Source: AP-15 sp963750195 | Lineage (GTDB): Bacteria > Pseudomonadota > Alphaproteobacteria > ATCC43930 > CGMCC-115725 | Direction of reading: 5' to 3' | DNA length: 64,000 nucleotides | Assembly (NCBI GenBank): GCA_963750195.1 | Contig: CAVVPS010000016.1 | Span: forward strand, 124,001-188,000 | Part shown: positions 28,464 to 37,412 of the stretch, one piece after another | Layout: the number at the start of each line of letters is the position of its first letter | Position numbering within the stretch: the stretch's first letter is position 1 | Position numbers and translations under genes: made by a program | Notes under the pieces: generated by a model | What the model was told of the DNA's origin: nothing | Databases searched by the model: none | Seen by the model: the letters and a program-made list of their open reading frames with translations, nothing else

Positions 28464-29620
28464 ATGAACGACAACGACGGCTCGGTCACGGTCCGCGTCC
28501 ACGCGGCAATAGCAGAAATTCCGGCGGCGGCTTGGGACGCTTGCGCCGGCGACGTCAATCCGAGCGTCTCTTACGCTTTTTTGAGCGCGCTCGAGGATAG
28601 CGGCTCGACGACGTCACGCACCGGCTGGGCGCCGCAGCATCTCTCTCTTCCGGCGCCGACGGCGCCATCGTTGGGGTCGTGCCGCTGTATTCCAAGAGCC
28701 ATTCTTATGGAGAGTACGTCTTTGATTACGGTTGGGCCGATGCCTTCGAGCGAGCGGGCGGCCGCTACTACCCAAAGCTGATATCCGCTGTGCCGTTCAC
28801 CCCGGTGCCGGGACCGCGCCTGCTGCTGCGGCCCGATGCCCCGCCCGAAACGCGCGACCATCTGATTGCAGCAATGGTCGAACTCTGCAATCGCCGCCGC
28901 ATCTCTTCGGTGCACGTGACCTTCCCCCAGCAGGCCGACGCCGAGGCGCTGAGCGAGGCCGGTTTTCTCCAGCGCGTCGGCCAGCAATTCCACTGGACCA
29001 ACAACGGCTATCGCGATTTCGACGATTATCTCACCGCGCTCAATTCGCGCAAGCGTAAGGCGGTCAGGAAAGAGCGTCGCGAAGCGCTGGCTGATGGCCT
29101 CGAAATCGAGGTGCTGACCGGCAGCGATCTGAAAAGCCGCCATTGGGACGCGTTCTACAGATTCTATCTCGCGACCTCCGACCGTAAATGGGGCCAAGCC
29201 TATCTCAATCGCAAGTTCTTCGCGCTGGTCGGCGAGCGCATGCCGGAAAATGTGGTCCTGGTGATGGCGCAACACGGCGGCAAATATGTCGCCGGCGCCC
29301 TCAACCTATTAGGCAAGGAGACGATCTACGGCCGCAATTGGGGTAGCTACGGCGATTACAAATTCCTGCATTTCGAGTGCTGTTATTACCAGGCGATCGA
29401 GTTTGCGATCACCCGCGGGCTGCGGCGGGTCGAGGCCGGCGCCCAAGGGTCACATAAATTACAGCGCGGCTATCTGCCGACGGCCACCTACAGCGCCCAT
29501 TGGATCCCGGACCCGGGTTTTCGCCGCGCCGTCGCACAATTCCTCGAGCGCGAGCGAGTTATGGTCGAGCGCAAAATCGAAGGGCTGGCCGAGTATTCGC
29601 CGTTCCGTCACGAAGACTGA
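28464..29620 (+). CDS. DUF482 / FemAB-like N-acyltransferase (frameshift at a CT repeat)
   Basis: The protein belongs to the GNAT-fold DUF482 family, related to FemAB peptidoglycan aminoacyltransferases. Family text includes SYAFLSALEDSGS near the start, PLYSKSHSYGEYVFDYGWAD, LNSRKRKAVRKERREA, and C-terminal RVEAGAQGSHKLQRGYLP. The first 60 codons lie in one frame and the rest in another. The break falls in a CTCTCTCT run at 28641-28648, and removing one CT restores a continuous 384-residue protein. The family's substrate is not established. It is convergent with clpA. Confidence 0.88.
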
Positions 29621-29663
29621 GGGGATCCACTCCTACGGCTCGGTGCTCGTGCAGTAGTATCCT

Positions 29664-31967
29664 TTATTCTACCAGCGCCGGCTCCTTAGGCTCGGCCGGG
29701 GCCGCAGGCCCCTCTTCGAACGAGAAAGAGAGCACGTCGTCTTCCGGCTTCTTGGTGACGCGGACGATCCCTCCCTTTGCCAGCCGTCCGAACAGCAATT
29801 CCTCGGCGAGCGGCTTTTTGATGTGTTCCTGGATCACCCGGGCGAGCGGGCGAGCGCCGAAGAGAGGATCATAGCCCTTCTCTGCGAGCCAGGCGCGGGC
29901 GTCTGGATCGAGCTCGATCGTGACGTTGCGGTCGGCCAGTTGCTCTTCCAGCTGCAGCACGAACTTATCGACGACCCGGCCGATCGTCTCCGGCGATAGC
30001 GGGGCGAATGAGATCGTCGCGTCAAGCCGGTTACGGAATTCCGGCGTAAACATCCGGGTGATCGCCTCTTCGTCGTGACCCGTGCGGATGCCACTGCCGA
30101 AACCGATCGCCTGCTTAGCCAACTCGGCGGCACCTGCGTTCGTCGTCATGATCAGGATGACATTGCGGAAATCAACATTCTTGCCGTTGTGATCTGTTAG
30201 CTTGCCGTAATCCATCACCTGCAACAGGATGTTAAACAGATCGGGATGGGCTTTCTCGATCTCATCGAGCAGCAGCACTGAATGCGGGTGCTGATCGATC
30301 GCGTCGGTCAGCAATCCGCCCTGGTCAAAGCCGACATAGCCCGGCGGCGCCCCGATCAGTCGCGACACCGTATGCCGTTCCATATATTCCGACATGTCGA
30401 AGCGGGTAATCTCGATGCCAAGGGTGCGTGCGAGCTGGCGCGCGACCTCGGTCTTGCCGACCCCGGTCGGGCCGGAAAAGAGATAGCTGCCGATCGGCTT
30501 TTCGGCGTCGCGCAACCCCGCGCGCGCGAGCTTGATCGCAGAGACCAACGCCTCGATTGCGCTGTCTTGGCCGAACACCATCGTCTTCAGATCGCGATCG
30601 AGATTGCGCAACACTTCCCGATCATCGCGCGACACGCTCTTTGGCGGTATCCGCGCCATCGTCGCGATGACCGCTTCGACCTCGCGCGCGGTTATAGTCT
30701 TGCGGCGACGGTTTTCCGGGACCAGCATCTGCGCTGCGCCGGTCTCGTCGATGACATCGATCGCCTTGTCGGGCAATTTGCGGTCGCCGATATAGCGATG
30801 CGACAGTTCAACCGCGGCGCGGAGCGCATCGGCGGTGTAGCGGACCTTGTGATGCCGCTCGTAATAGGGTTTGAGGCCGCGCAGGATCTTGACCGAATCT
30901 TCGACTGTCGGCTCGTTGACGTCGATCTTTTGAAAGCGGCGGACCAGCGCGCGGTCTTTCTCGAAATAGTTGCGGTATTCCTTGTAGGTCGTCGAACCGA
31001 TGCAGCGGATGACGCCGCCGGCCAATGCCGGCTTCAACAAATTCGAGGCGTCCATCGCCCCGCCACTGGTCGCCCCGGCGCCGATGACGGTATGAATCTC
31101 GTCGATGAATAGGATGGTACCGGGTTGCGCCTCGAGTTCTGACAGAACCGCCTTCAGCCGTTCCTCGAAATCGCCGCGATAGCGGGTGCCCGCGAGCAAT
31201 GCGCCCATGTCGAGCGCATAAATCGTCGCATTGACCAGCACCTCAGGCACCTCGCGCTGCACAATGCGACGGGCCAGCCCCTCGGCAATTGCGGTCTTGC
31301 CGACGCCGGGATCGCCGACATAAAGCGGGTTGTTCTTCGATCGCCGGCACAGGATCTGGATCGTGCGCTCGACTTCCGCCTCACGTCCGATCAAGGGGTC
31401 GATACGGCCGCCCTTGGCCTTCTTGTTCAAATTGACGCAATAAGCGTCGAGGGCGTCGTGGCTGCGCTTCTGCGACTTTTCGCCACGTTCGTCTTCGTCC
31501 GTGCCCTGAACCCGCCGCGTTTCAGAGCGGCCAGGCGCCTTGGCGATCCCGTGCGAGATATAGTTGACCGCATCGAACCGGGTCATATCCTGCTCTTGCA
31601 GGAAATAGACAGCATGGCTCTCGCGCTCAGCGAACATGGCGACCAAGACGTTCGCGCCAGTGACCTCCTCGCGACCAGAGGATTGGACATGGATAGCGGC
31701 GCGTTGCAGCACGCGCTGAAAGCTCGCCGTCGGCTTGGCGTCGTCCTTTTGCGTGGCGACCAGGTTGCCGAGCTCGTTGTCGACATACGTCAGCACCTCG
31801 CGCCGCAGCCGATCCAGATCGACGCTACAGGCGCGCAGTACGGCGATCGCATCCTGATCCTCAGTCAGCGCCAACAGCAGATGTTCGAGGGTGGCGAATT
31901 CGTGCCGGCGTTCGTTGGCATGGGCCAGCGCCCGATGCAGCGACTTTTCGAGATTGCGTGACAGCAC
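29664..31967 (-). CDS. clpA: ATP-dependent Clp protease ATP-binding subunit ClpA
   Basis: ClpA unfolds substrates and feeds them to ClpP. The 767-residue protein has the Clp_N repeats (residues about 1-150), AAA-1 with Walker A GDPGVGKTAIAEG, AAA-2 with GPTGVGKTEVAR, and the ClpP-docking loop AKQAIGFGSGIRTG containing IGF. The start is taken as GTG at 31967 with GGAAGGGCGGGA before it; the open frame runs 14 codons further. It follows clpS by 20 bp, the usual adaptor-unfoldase operon. Confidence 0.96.
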   Translation of the reverse strand: MLSRNLEKSLHRALAHANERRHEFATLEHLLLALTEDQDAIAVLRACSVDLDRLRREVLTYVDNELGNLVATQKDDAKPTASFQRVLQRAAIHVQSSGREEVTGANVLVAMFAERESHAVYFLQEQDMTRFDAVNYISHGIAKAPGRSETRRVQGTDEDERGEKSQKRSHDALDAYCVNLNKKAKGGRIDPLIGREAEVERTIQILCRRSKNNPLYVGDPGVGKTAIAEGLARRIVQREVPEVLVNATIYALDMGALLAGTRYRGDFEERLKAVLSELEAQPGTILFIDEIHTVIGAGATSGGAMDASNLLKPALAGGVIRCIGSTTYKEYRNYFEKDRALVRRFQKIDVNEPTVEDSVKILRGLKPYYERHHKVRYTADALRAAVELSHRYIGDRKLPDKAIDVIDETGAAQMLVPENRRRKTITAREVEAVIATMARIPPKSVSRDDREVLRNLDRDLKTMVFGQDSAIEALVSAIKLARAGLRDAEKPIGSYLFSGPTGVGKTEVARQLARTLGIEITRFDMSEYMERHTVSRLIGAPPGYVGFDQGGLLTDAIDQHPHSVLLLDEIEKAHPDLFNILLQVMDYGKLTDHNGKNVDFRNVILIMTTNAGAAELAKQAIGFGSGIRTGHDEEAITRMFTPEFRNRLDATISFAPLSPETIGRVVDKFVLQLEEQLADRNVTIELDPDARAWLAEKGYDPLFGARPLARVIQEHIKKPLAEELLFGRLAKGGIVRVTKKPEDDVLSFSFEEGPAAPAEPKEPALVE

Positions 31968-31987
31968 TCCCGCCCTTCCTTCCTTGC

Positions 31988-32314
31988 CTAGTCCTTTTCC
32001 AGCGTACACTGCAGCGGATGCTGGTGCTGCCGGGCGAAATCCATGACCTGGGTCACCTTGGTTTCAGCCACTTCGTAAGTGTAGACGCCGCACACTCCGA
32101 CCCCGCGGCGGTGCACGTGCATCATGATCCGGGTCGCTTCTTGCCGGCTCTTGCCGAAAAAACGCTCTAGTATGTGGACGACGAACTCCATCGGCGTGTA
32201 ATCGTCGTTCAGCATCAAGACCTTGTACATCGAGGGCTTCTTCGTCTTCGGCTTGGCCTTGACGACGACGCCCGTACCCGGTCCTTCCTCGCCGCGCTTT
32301 CCGTTGTCGCTCAT
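31988..32314 (-). CDS. clpS: ATP-dependent Clp protease adaptor ClpS
   Basis: ClpS binds N-degron substrates and delivers them to ClpA. The 108-residue protein has a flexible basic N-terminus and the core motifs VLMLNDDYTPMEFVVHIL, ATRIMMHVHRRGVGVCG and YTYEVAETKV. These include the Asn-Asp and Met/His residues that shape the N-degron pocket. The next gene, clpA, starts 20 bp downstream. Confidence 0.96.
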   Translation of the reverse strand: MSDNGKRGEEGPGTGVVVKAKPKTKKPSMYKVLMLNDDYTPMEFVVHILERFFGKSRQEATRIMMHVHRRGVGVCGVYTYEVAETKVTQVMDFARQHQHPLQCTLEKD

Positions 32315-32411
32315 ATCGACTCGGGCTGATCGCCTCGTTGTCTCATGATATTGGCTTTCCGGCGGCGCGGAAAAGTATTTTCCGTTCGGCCCAAACCCGC
32401 GGCATCACCCT

Positions 32412-33401
32412 CTACTCCGTCCGGTAGGGCCGGCGCAGCAGCCGGTCGGTCATCGCATCGATCGGCACGTCCCGATGAAGTACCGCGTCAACCGCTTCGC
32501 TGATCGGCATCTCGATCCCGAATCGGGCGGCCAGCCCGGTGACAGCGGCCGCGGTGGCAACCCCCTCGACAACCGAGCGGCGCCCGCCAAGCGCCTCATC
32601 GAGGCTTCGCCCCTGGCCGAGGGCCAAGCCGAGGGCGTAATTGCGCGACTGGGCAGCGCTGCAGGTCAGGACTAAATCGCCGAGGCCGGAGAGCCCGCGA
32701 AAGGTCTCTGCATGTGCCCCCCGTGATACCCCGAGGCGCACCATTTCGGCGAGCCCGCGGGTGATCAACGCGGCGCGAGCATTGTCGCCAAGGCCCCGCC
32801 CGACAACGATCCCGCAAGCAATCGCCACCACATTTTTGACTGCACCGCCGATTTCAGCGCCAATCGGATCCGGCGACAGATAGGGGCGAAAGCGGCTGCT
32901 GCCGAGCGCCGCCGCAAAACTCTCTCCCAGCGTGGCATCGGCGCTGGCGACGGTCACCGCAGTCGGCAGGCCGCGCGCGACGTCGGCGGCGAAGCTCGGC
33001 CCTGACAATACCGCAAAGGGCGAAGCCGGCAGCATCTCGGCCCCGATCTGCGACATCAGGGCGAGCGAGCCCGCCTCGATCCCTTTGGCGCAATGCAGCA
33101 AGGGAAGCCCCTGCGGCAGGACGCGGCGCAGGCAGGCGAGCACGCTTCGCAGAAATTGCGCGGGGACGACGAGCAGCGCGGCATCGGCATCGGCCACGGC
33201 CGCTCTCATATCGCCGGTTGCAGCGACCGCCGGATCGAGCGCGATGCCGGGGAGATAGGTTCGGTTTTCATGCCGCACATTGATAGCAGCAACGACATCG
33301 GGATCGCGCGCCCACAGCACCGGAATCAGGCCGGCACGCCTCGCGACGATCGCCAGCGCCGTGCCCCAGGCGCCGGCGCCAATGACCGCGAGCCGCTTCA
33401 C
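32412..33401 (-). CDS. gpsA: Glycerol-3-phosphate dehydrogenase [NAD(P)+]
   Basis: GpsA makes sn-glycerol-3-phosphate for phospholipid synthesis. Visible features are the NAD-binding LAVIGAGAWGTALA, LSGPSFAADVARGLPTAV, the catalytic Lys in GGAVKNVVAIACGIV, and GLGDLVLTCSAAQSRNY. The chosen start is GTG at 33401, four bases after the tsaD stop, which places the Rossmann motif at the very N-terminus as usual and gives 329 residues. The frame is open 30 codons upstream inside tsaD. Confidence 0.95.
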   Translation of the reverse strand: MKRLAVIGAGAWGTALAIVARRAGLIPVLWARDPDVVAAINVRHENRTYLPGIALDPAVAATGDMRAAVADADAALLVVPAQFLRSVLACLRRVLPQGLPLLHCAKGIEAGSLALMSQIGAEMLPASPFAVLSGPSFAADVARGLPTAVTVASADATLGESFAAALGSSRFRPYLSPDPIGAEIGGAVKNVVAIACGIVVGRGLGDNARAALITRGLAEMVRLGVSRGAHAETFRGLSGLGDLVLTCSAAQSRNYALGLALGQGRSLDEALGGRRSVVEGVATAAAVTGLAARFGIEMPISEAVDAVLHRDVPIDAMTDRLLRRPYRTE

Positions 33402-33405
33402 CGGG

Positions 33406-34467
33406 TTACGCCTTGACCCCGGCGCCTGGGCGAGGCTGAGCGCCGGCATCGAGCGGCCAACGCGGGCGTGGTGGTGTATCGAGACCGTCAACGAGGCCGA
33501 GACGTAGCCGCTCCAACCCTGCCCAGGCGATCATCGCAGCATTGTCGGTGCACAATCCCAGCGGCGGCGCTAAAAAATCCAGTCCGGCCGAGCAGGCGAG
33601 CCCGGCGAGGCGTTGGCGCAGCCGGGCATTGGCTGCCACCCCACCCGCCACGATGAGGCTTCTGCCCGCCGGGTAGTTTCGCAGAAACCAGTCAATGGCA
33701 TTGATGGTACGGTCGCACAATGCCTCGCAGATGGCGAATTCGACCGAGGCCGCGAGATCCGCCCGCTCGCGGTCTTTCAGGGGGCCGCGTTCGCGGGTGA
33801 TCCGCCGCACGGCCGTCTTTAGCCCGGAAAATGAGAAATCGCAGCCTGGTCTGCCGGCGAGCGGTCGCGGCAGGGCGAACCGCCGCTCGTCTCCCCCCCG
33901 TGCCGCATGCTCGATCGCAGGACCGCCCGGATAGCTGAGCCCGATCAGTTTTGCGGTCTTGTCGAATGCTTCGCCGGCGGCATCATCGAGGGTCGTGCCG
34001 AGACGCGTGTAACGGCCGATCCCAGTGCAGGCGAGCAGCTGGCAATGTCCGCCCGACACGAGAAGAAGCAGGTAGGGGAAGGAGACATCGTCGGTAAGCC
34101 GGACGCTCAGTGCGTGAGCTTCGAGATGGTTGACCGCAATGAACGGTTTGGCGGCGGCCCACGCGATCCCCTTTGCCGTCATGGTACCGACGATCAGGCC
34201 GCCGATCAGTCCGGGGCCGGCGGCTGCCGCGACCCCATCGATTTCACTCAGGCCGGTCGCAGCCTCAGCCAGCGCGCGTAACACCAGGCCGTCGAGATGG
34301 TCGAGATGAGCGCGCGCCGCAATCTCAGGCACAACGCCGCCATAGCGGGCATGGTCAGAGAGCTGGGAATGGACCAGATTCGAACGGATCTGCGGACCCG
34401 ACGGACCCACGGCCACCACTGCGGCGGCGGTTTCGTCGCAGCTGGTTTCAATGCCGAGGACGATCAT
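33406..34467 (-). CDS. tsaD: tRNA N6-adenosine threonylcarbamoyltransferase TsaD
   Basis: TsaD transfers the threonylcarbamoyl group in making t6A37 of ANN-decoding tRNAs. The 353-residue protein starts MIVLGIETSCDETAAAVV. It has the metal-binding HxxxH in AVNHLEAHALSV, the nucleotide-binding LLLLVSGGHCQL, and C-terminal PPLGLCTDNAAMIAWAGLE with the third metal ligand (Asp). It is immediately followed by gpsA, a common alphaproteobacterial pairing. Confidence 0.96.
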   Translation of the reverse strand: MIVLGIETSCDETAAAVVAVGPSGPQIRSNLVHSQLSDHARYGGVVPEIAARAHLDHLDGLVLRALAEAATGLSEIDGVAAAAGPGLIGGLIVGTMTAKGIAWAAAKPFIAVNHLEAHALSVRLTDDVSFPYLLLLVSGGHCQLLACTGIGRYTRLGTTLDDAAGEAFDKTAKLIGLSYPGGPAIEHAARGGDERRFALPRPLAGRPGCDFSFSGLKTAVRRITRERGPLKDRERADLAASVEFAICEALCDRTINAIDWFLRNYPAGRSLIVAGGVAANARLRQRLAGLACSAGLDFLAPPLGLCTDNAAMIAWAGLERLRLGLVDGLDTPPRPRWPLDAGAQPRPGAGVKA

Positions 34468-34526
34468 CGCGTGGCACTGCTCGCCAGCAGCCGACCTCCA
34501 AATTTGGATTTAGACTGCCGCAGCGT

Positions 34527-36098
34527 TCAGCCGGGCTGCGCCACCTCGTAAGTCTTCAGGGTCTTGTCGGTCGCAGCGTCGATTTCGAGCAGCTTAACCG
34601 AATAGCCCCATAGCACGGCAACGTGACGGAGCACCGCACGGCAGCTTTTTTCGGCAAGCAGGACGCCGTTGTGCACATAATGCGCAAGAATTAGGCAGCG
34701 GTCACCTCTCAGGTCAACGTCCACGACCTGGATGTCGGGCTCGCGCCGTGACAGATCGTATTGCCGCGACAGCGCGCTGCGGATCTTGCGATAGCCGATG
34801 TCGTCATGAATCGCTTCGACATGAAGCGATGGCTTAGTGCTGTCGTCGGAGACGTGGAACAGGCGGAACTTGCGGATCATCGCCGGGCTCAGATACTGCA
34901 GTACAAAGCTCTCATCGCGGTAGTTCGCCCAGGCGTGGCGGAGCACGCCATAACCGTCGCCACCGCCGGCGATGTCGGGAAACCAAACCCGGTCCTCCTC
35001 GGTGGGCTCCTCGCAGATGCGGCGAATGTCCGACATCATCGCGAAGCCGAGCGCGTAGGGGTTCAGCCCGCTGAAGCGCGGATCGTCGAAATCCGGCTGA
35101 AAGACGACGCTCGAATGCGAGTGCAGAAATTCCAGCATCGCGCCTTCGGTAATCAGTCCCTTGTCGTGCAGCCGCCGCATGATCTCGTAATGGACGAAGG
35201 TGGCGCAGCCTTCGTTCATCATCTGGGTCTGCTTTTGCGGGTAGAAATATTGCGCGATCAGGCGGACGATGCGCACGAGTTCGCGCTGCCAATCCTCCAG
35301 CCGCGGCGCCCGCTTTTCGATCATATACAGCAGGTTTTCCTCAGGCAGGCCGAGTTCGCGCTTGATTTCCTGCAGCCGCGCCTCAGCCGCGTCTGGATCT
35401 TCCTTGTCTCTGCCGCTGCCCGGCACGGTGCGCCAAAGATCGTTGTAGGTCGCCTCGGCATGCGCCTGCCACTCTTCGGCCCGGCGCCGTTCTTCGGCGA
35501 GATTGGGCTTGGTCCGATGGGCATAGCGATTGACCCCGTGATCCTTCAGCGCATGCGCGGCGTCGAGCACACGCTCGACCGCTTCGGCGCCGTGCCGTTC
35601 TTCGCACTTGGCGACATAGTCGCGGGCAAAGCTCAGATAGTCCAAGATGCCATTTGCATCAGTCCACTGCCGGAACAGATAGTTGTTCTTGAAGAAGTGG
35701 TTGTGGCCAAAGGCAGCGTGCGCCATGACGAGCGTCTGCATCGTCATGGAATTCTCTTCCATGATGTAGCAGATACAGGGGTTGGAGTTGATGACGATTT
35801 CGTAGGCGAGCCCCTGCAGCCCTTTTCGGTAGAGTGTCTCATGAAAGGCGAAGCGCTTGCCAAAGCTCCAATGACGATACATTAGCGGCAAGCCCACCGA
35901 GGCATAGGCGTCGAGCATTTGCTCGGAGGTGATGACCTCGACCTGGACGGGGTAGACATCGAGGCCGAGTTCCTCCAACGCGATGCGTTCGATCGCGTCA
36001 TGGACTTGGCGCAACGAGCCGTAATCCCAGTTCGGACCGTTGAACAGCGGGGCCGCGGTTTCAAGCCGCGCCATCGGCACGGAAAGCGTGTCAGGCAC
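34527..36098 (-). CDS. SpoVR family protein (YcgB-like)
   Basis: The 523-residue product matches the SpoVR/YcgB family. Family segments include FHETLYRKGLQGLAYEIVIN, SNPCICYIMEENSMTMQTLV, MNEGCATFVHYEIMRRL and LNPYALGFAMMSDIRRICEE. Molecular function is unknown; in many non-sporulating bacteria it is stationary-phase or nutrient-stress controlled with prkA. The GTG at 36098 has AAAGGGGG seven bases before it and overlaps the DUF444 stop by 8 bases. It is the last gene of a three-gene unit with DUF444 and prkA. Confidence 0.93.
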   Translation of the reverse strand: MPDTLSVPMARLETAAPLFNGPNWDYGSLRQVHDAIERIALEELGLDVYPVQVEVITSEQMLDAYASVGLPLMYRHWSFGKRFAFHETLYRKGLQGLAYEIVINSNPCICYIMEENSMTMQTLVMAHAAFGHNHFFKNNYLFRQWTDANGILDYLSFARDYVAKCEERHGAEAVERVLDAAHALKDHGVNRYAHRTKPNLAEERRRAEEWQAHAEATYNDLWRTVPGSGRDKEDPDAAEARLQEIKRELGLPEENLLYMIEKRAPRLEDWQRELVRIVRLIAQYFYPQKQTQMMNEGCATFVHYEIMRRLHDKGLITEGAMLEFLHSHSSVVFQPDFDDPRFSGLNPYALGFAMMSDIRRICEEPTEEDRVWFPDIAGGGDGYGVLRHAWANYRDESFVLQYLSPAMIRKFRLFHVSDDSTKPSLHVEAIHDDIGYRKIRSALSRQYDLSRREPDIQVVDVDLRGDRCLILAHYVHNGVLLAEKSCRAVLRHVAVLWGYSVKLLEIDAATDKTLKTYEVAQPG

Positions 36099-37380
36099 GG
36101 ACGCCCCCTTTCGCAAACAATTCGTGGAAGACCGAGAAAATCTGCGACGGATCGCCGACCCGCCGCATCGCGAAATGCGGGTGGGCCGGCGCCACCTCGC
36201 TGTAGGCGCGCCACAAATCGCTGTCGCGGGCCAAGCCAGTCAGGCTGCCGCCCATCCCGTCGCCGACCTCGACATAGGCAAAGTACTGGCACAGCGGCAA
36301 TACCTCACCGCCGAGCAAGGCCACACAACGACCGCTGTCGGCGCCGTAATTGTCACCGTCGGAGGCCTGTGCAGCATAGATGTTCCAGCGGTCCGTCGGA
36401 TAGCGCGCCCGCGCTATCTCCAGCATCTTTTCAAGCGCCGTCGACACCACGGTGCCTCCGGTTTCCCGACTATAGAAGAACGTCTCCTCATCGACCTCCT
36501 CGGCCGTGCTCGTATGTCGGATGAAAACGACGTCGACATGACGATAGCGCCGAATCAGAAAGACGTGCAGCAACATGAAGAATTTTTTAGCCAGATCCTT
36601 CATCGCTTCGGTCATCGAACCCGACACATCCATCAGGCAGAACATTACCGCCTCGGTATTAGGTCGCGGCACGCGCTCGAAGCGATTGTAGCGAACATCG
36701 ATCGGGTCGATATAGGGAATGATCTTGCTGCGGAACTCGGCGCGATCGAGTTCGAGCGCCAGTTTCTGCGTCTCTTCGTCGTCGCCGCGGGCGCGCGCGC
36801 CGGCGAGCGCGTCGCGTAACGCCTCGACCTCCCACGTCTTTGGCCGGCGCAGCGAAATGCGCCGCGCCATGCTGTTGCGCATAGTCCGACGAATGCTGAG
36901 ATTGGCCGGGCTTCCGGTCACCGTGTAGCCCGCACGCTGCAAATCGACGGCAAACGTCTCGCGCAAGCTCTTCTTGACGAGATCGGGTAGCTCGAGATCC
37001 TCAAAGAACATGTCGAGGAACTCGTCTTTCGACAGGGTGAATTCGAACGCATCCTCACCCGATCCGTCCGGGCTGCCCTGCGAGCCGCCGCGCCCGTCGC
37101 CGCCGGTCGGGCGCGGGATCTCGTCGCCCCTGACGTATTCCTTGTTGCCCGGCACGACATGCTCGTTACGGCCGGTGCGCCGGCTGTGGTGAAAGACCGG
37201 CTCGACGATCCCACGCATCGGGATCGCCACCTTTTCGCCGTGCTCGACATCGGCGACTTTGCGCTTGCGCAGCGCGTTCTGCACCGCCGATTTGACCTCG
37301 GCGCGCGCTCGCGCCAAGAAACGCTGCCGGTTGCTGAGGCTCTTGCCCTTGGGGTTGGGCCGGCGGTCGACAATGTTCAT
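36091..37380 (-). CDS. DUF444 family VWA-domain protein (YeaH-like)
   Basis: This 429-residue protein has a basic N-terminal region (RRPNPKGKSLSNRQRFLARA) and a C-terminal von Willebrand A-type domain with the metal-binding DVSGSMTEAMKD. It is the standard partner of PrkA and SpoVR (E. coli yeaG-yeaH-ycgB). Its molecular role is unknown; mutants in relatives are affected in nutrient-stress responses. It starts 32 bp after prkA and overlaps spoVR. Confidence 0.93.
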   Translation of the reverse strand: MNIVDRRPNPKGKSLSNRQRFLARARAEVKSAVQNALRKRKVADVEHGEKVAIPMRGIVEPVFHHSRRTGRNEHVVPGNKEYVRGDEIPRPTGGDGRGGSQGSPDGSGEDAFEFTLSKDEFLDMFFEDLELPDLVKKSLRETFAVDLQRAGYTVTGSPANLSIRRTMRNSMARRISLRRPKTWEVEALRDALAGARARGDDEETQKLALELDRAEFRSKIIPYIDPIDVRYNRFERVPRPNTEAVMFCLMDVSGSMTEAMKDLAKKFFMLLHVFLIRRYRHVDVVFIRHTSTAEEVDEETFFYSRETGGTVVSTALEKMLEIARARYPTDRWNIYAAQASDGDNYGADSGRCVALLGGEVLPLCQYFAYVEVGDGMGGSLTGLARDSDLWRAYSEVAPAHPHFAMRRVGDPSQIFSVFHELFAKGGVRA

Positions 37381-37412
37381 CGTCTTCCCTCCAGACCGGG
37401 CATCATAGCCGC

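Noticed and set aside
34761..35885. 374-codon plus-strand frame opposite spoVR
   Set aside because: Shadow of SpoVR; no recognisable motifs or ribosome binding site.
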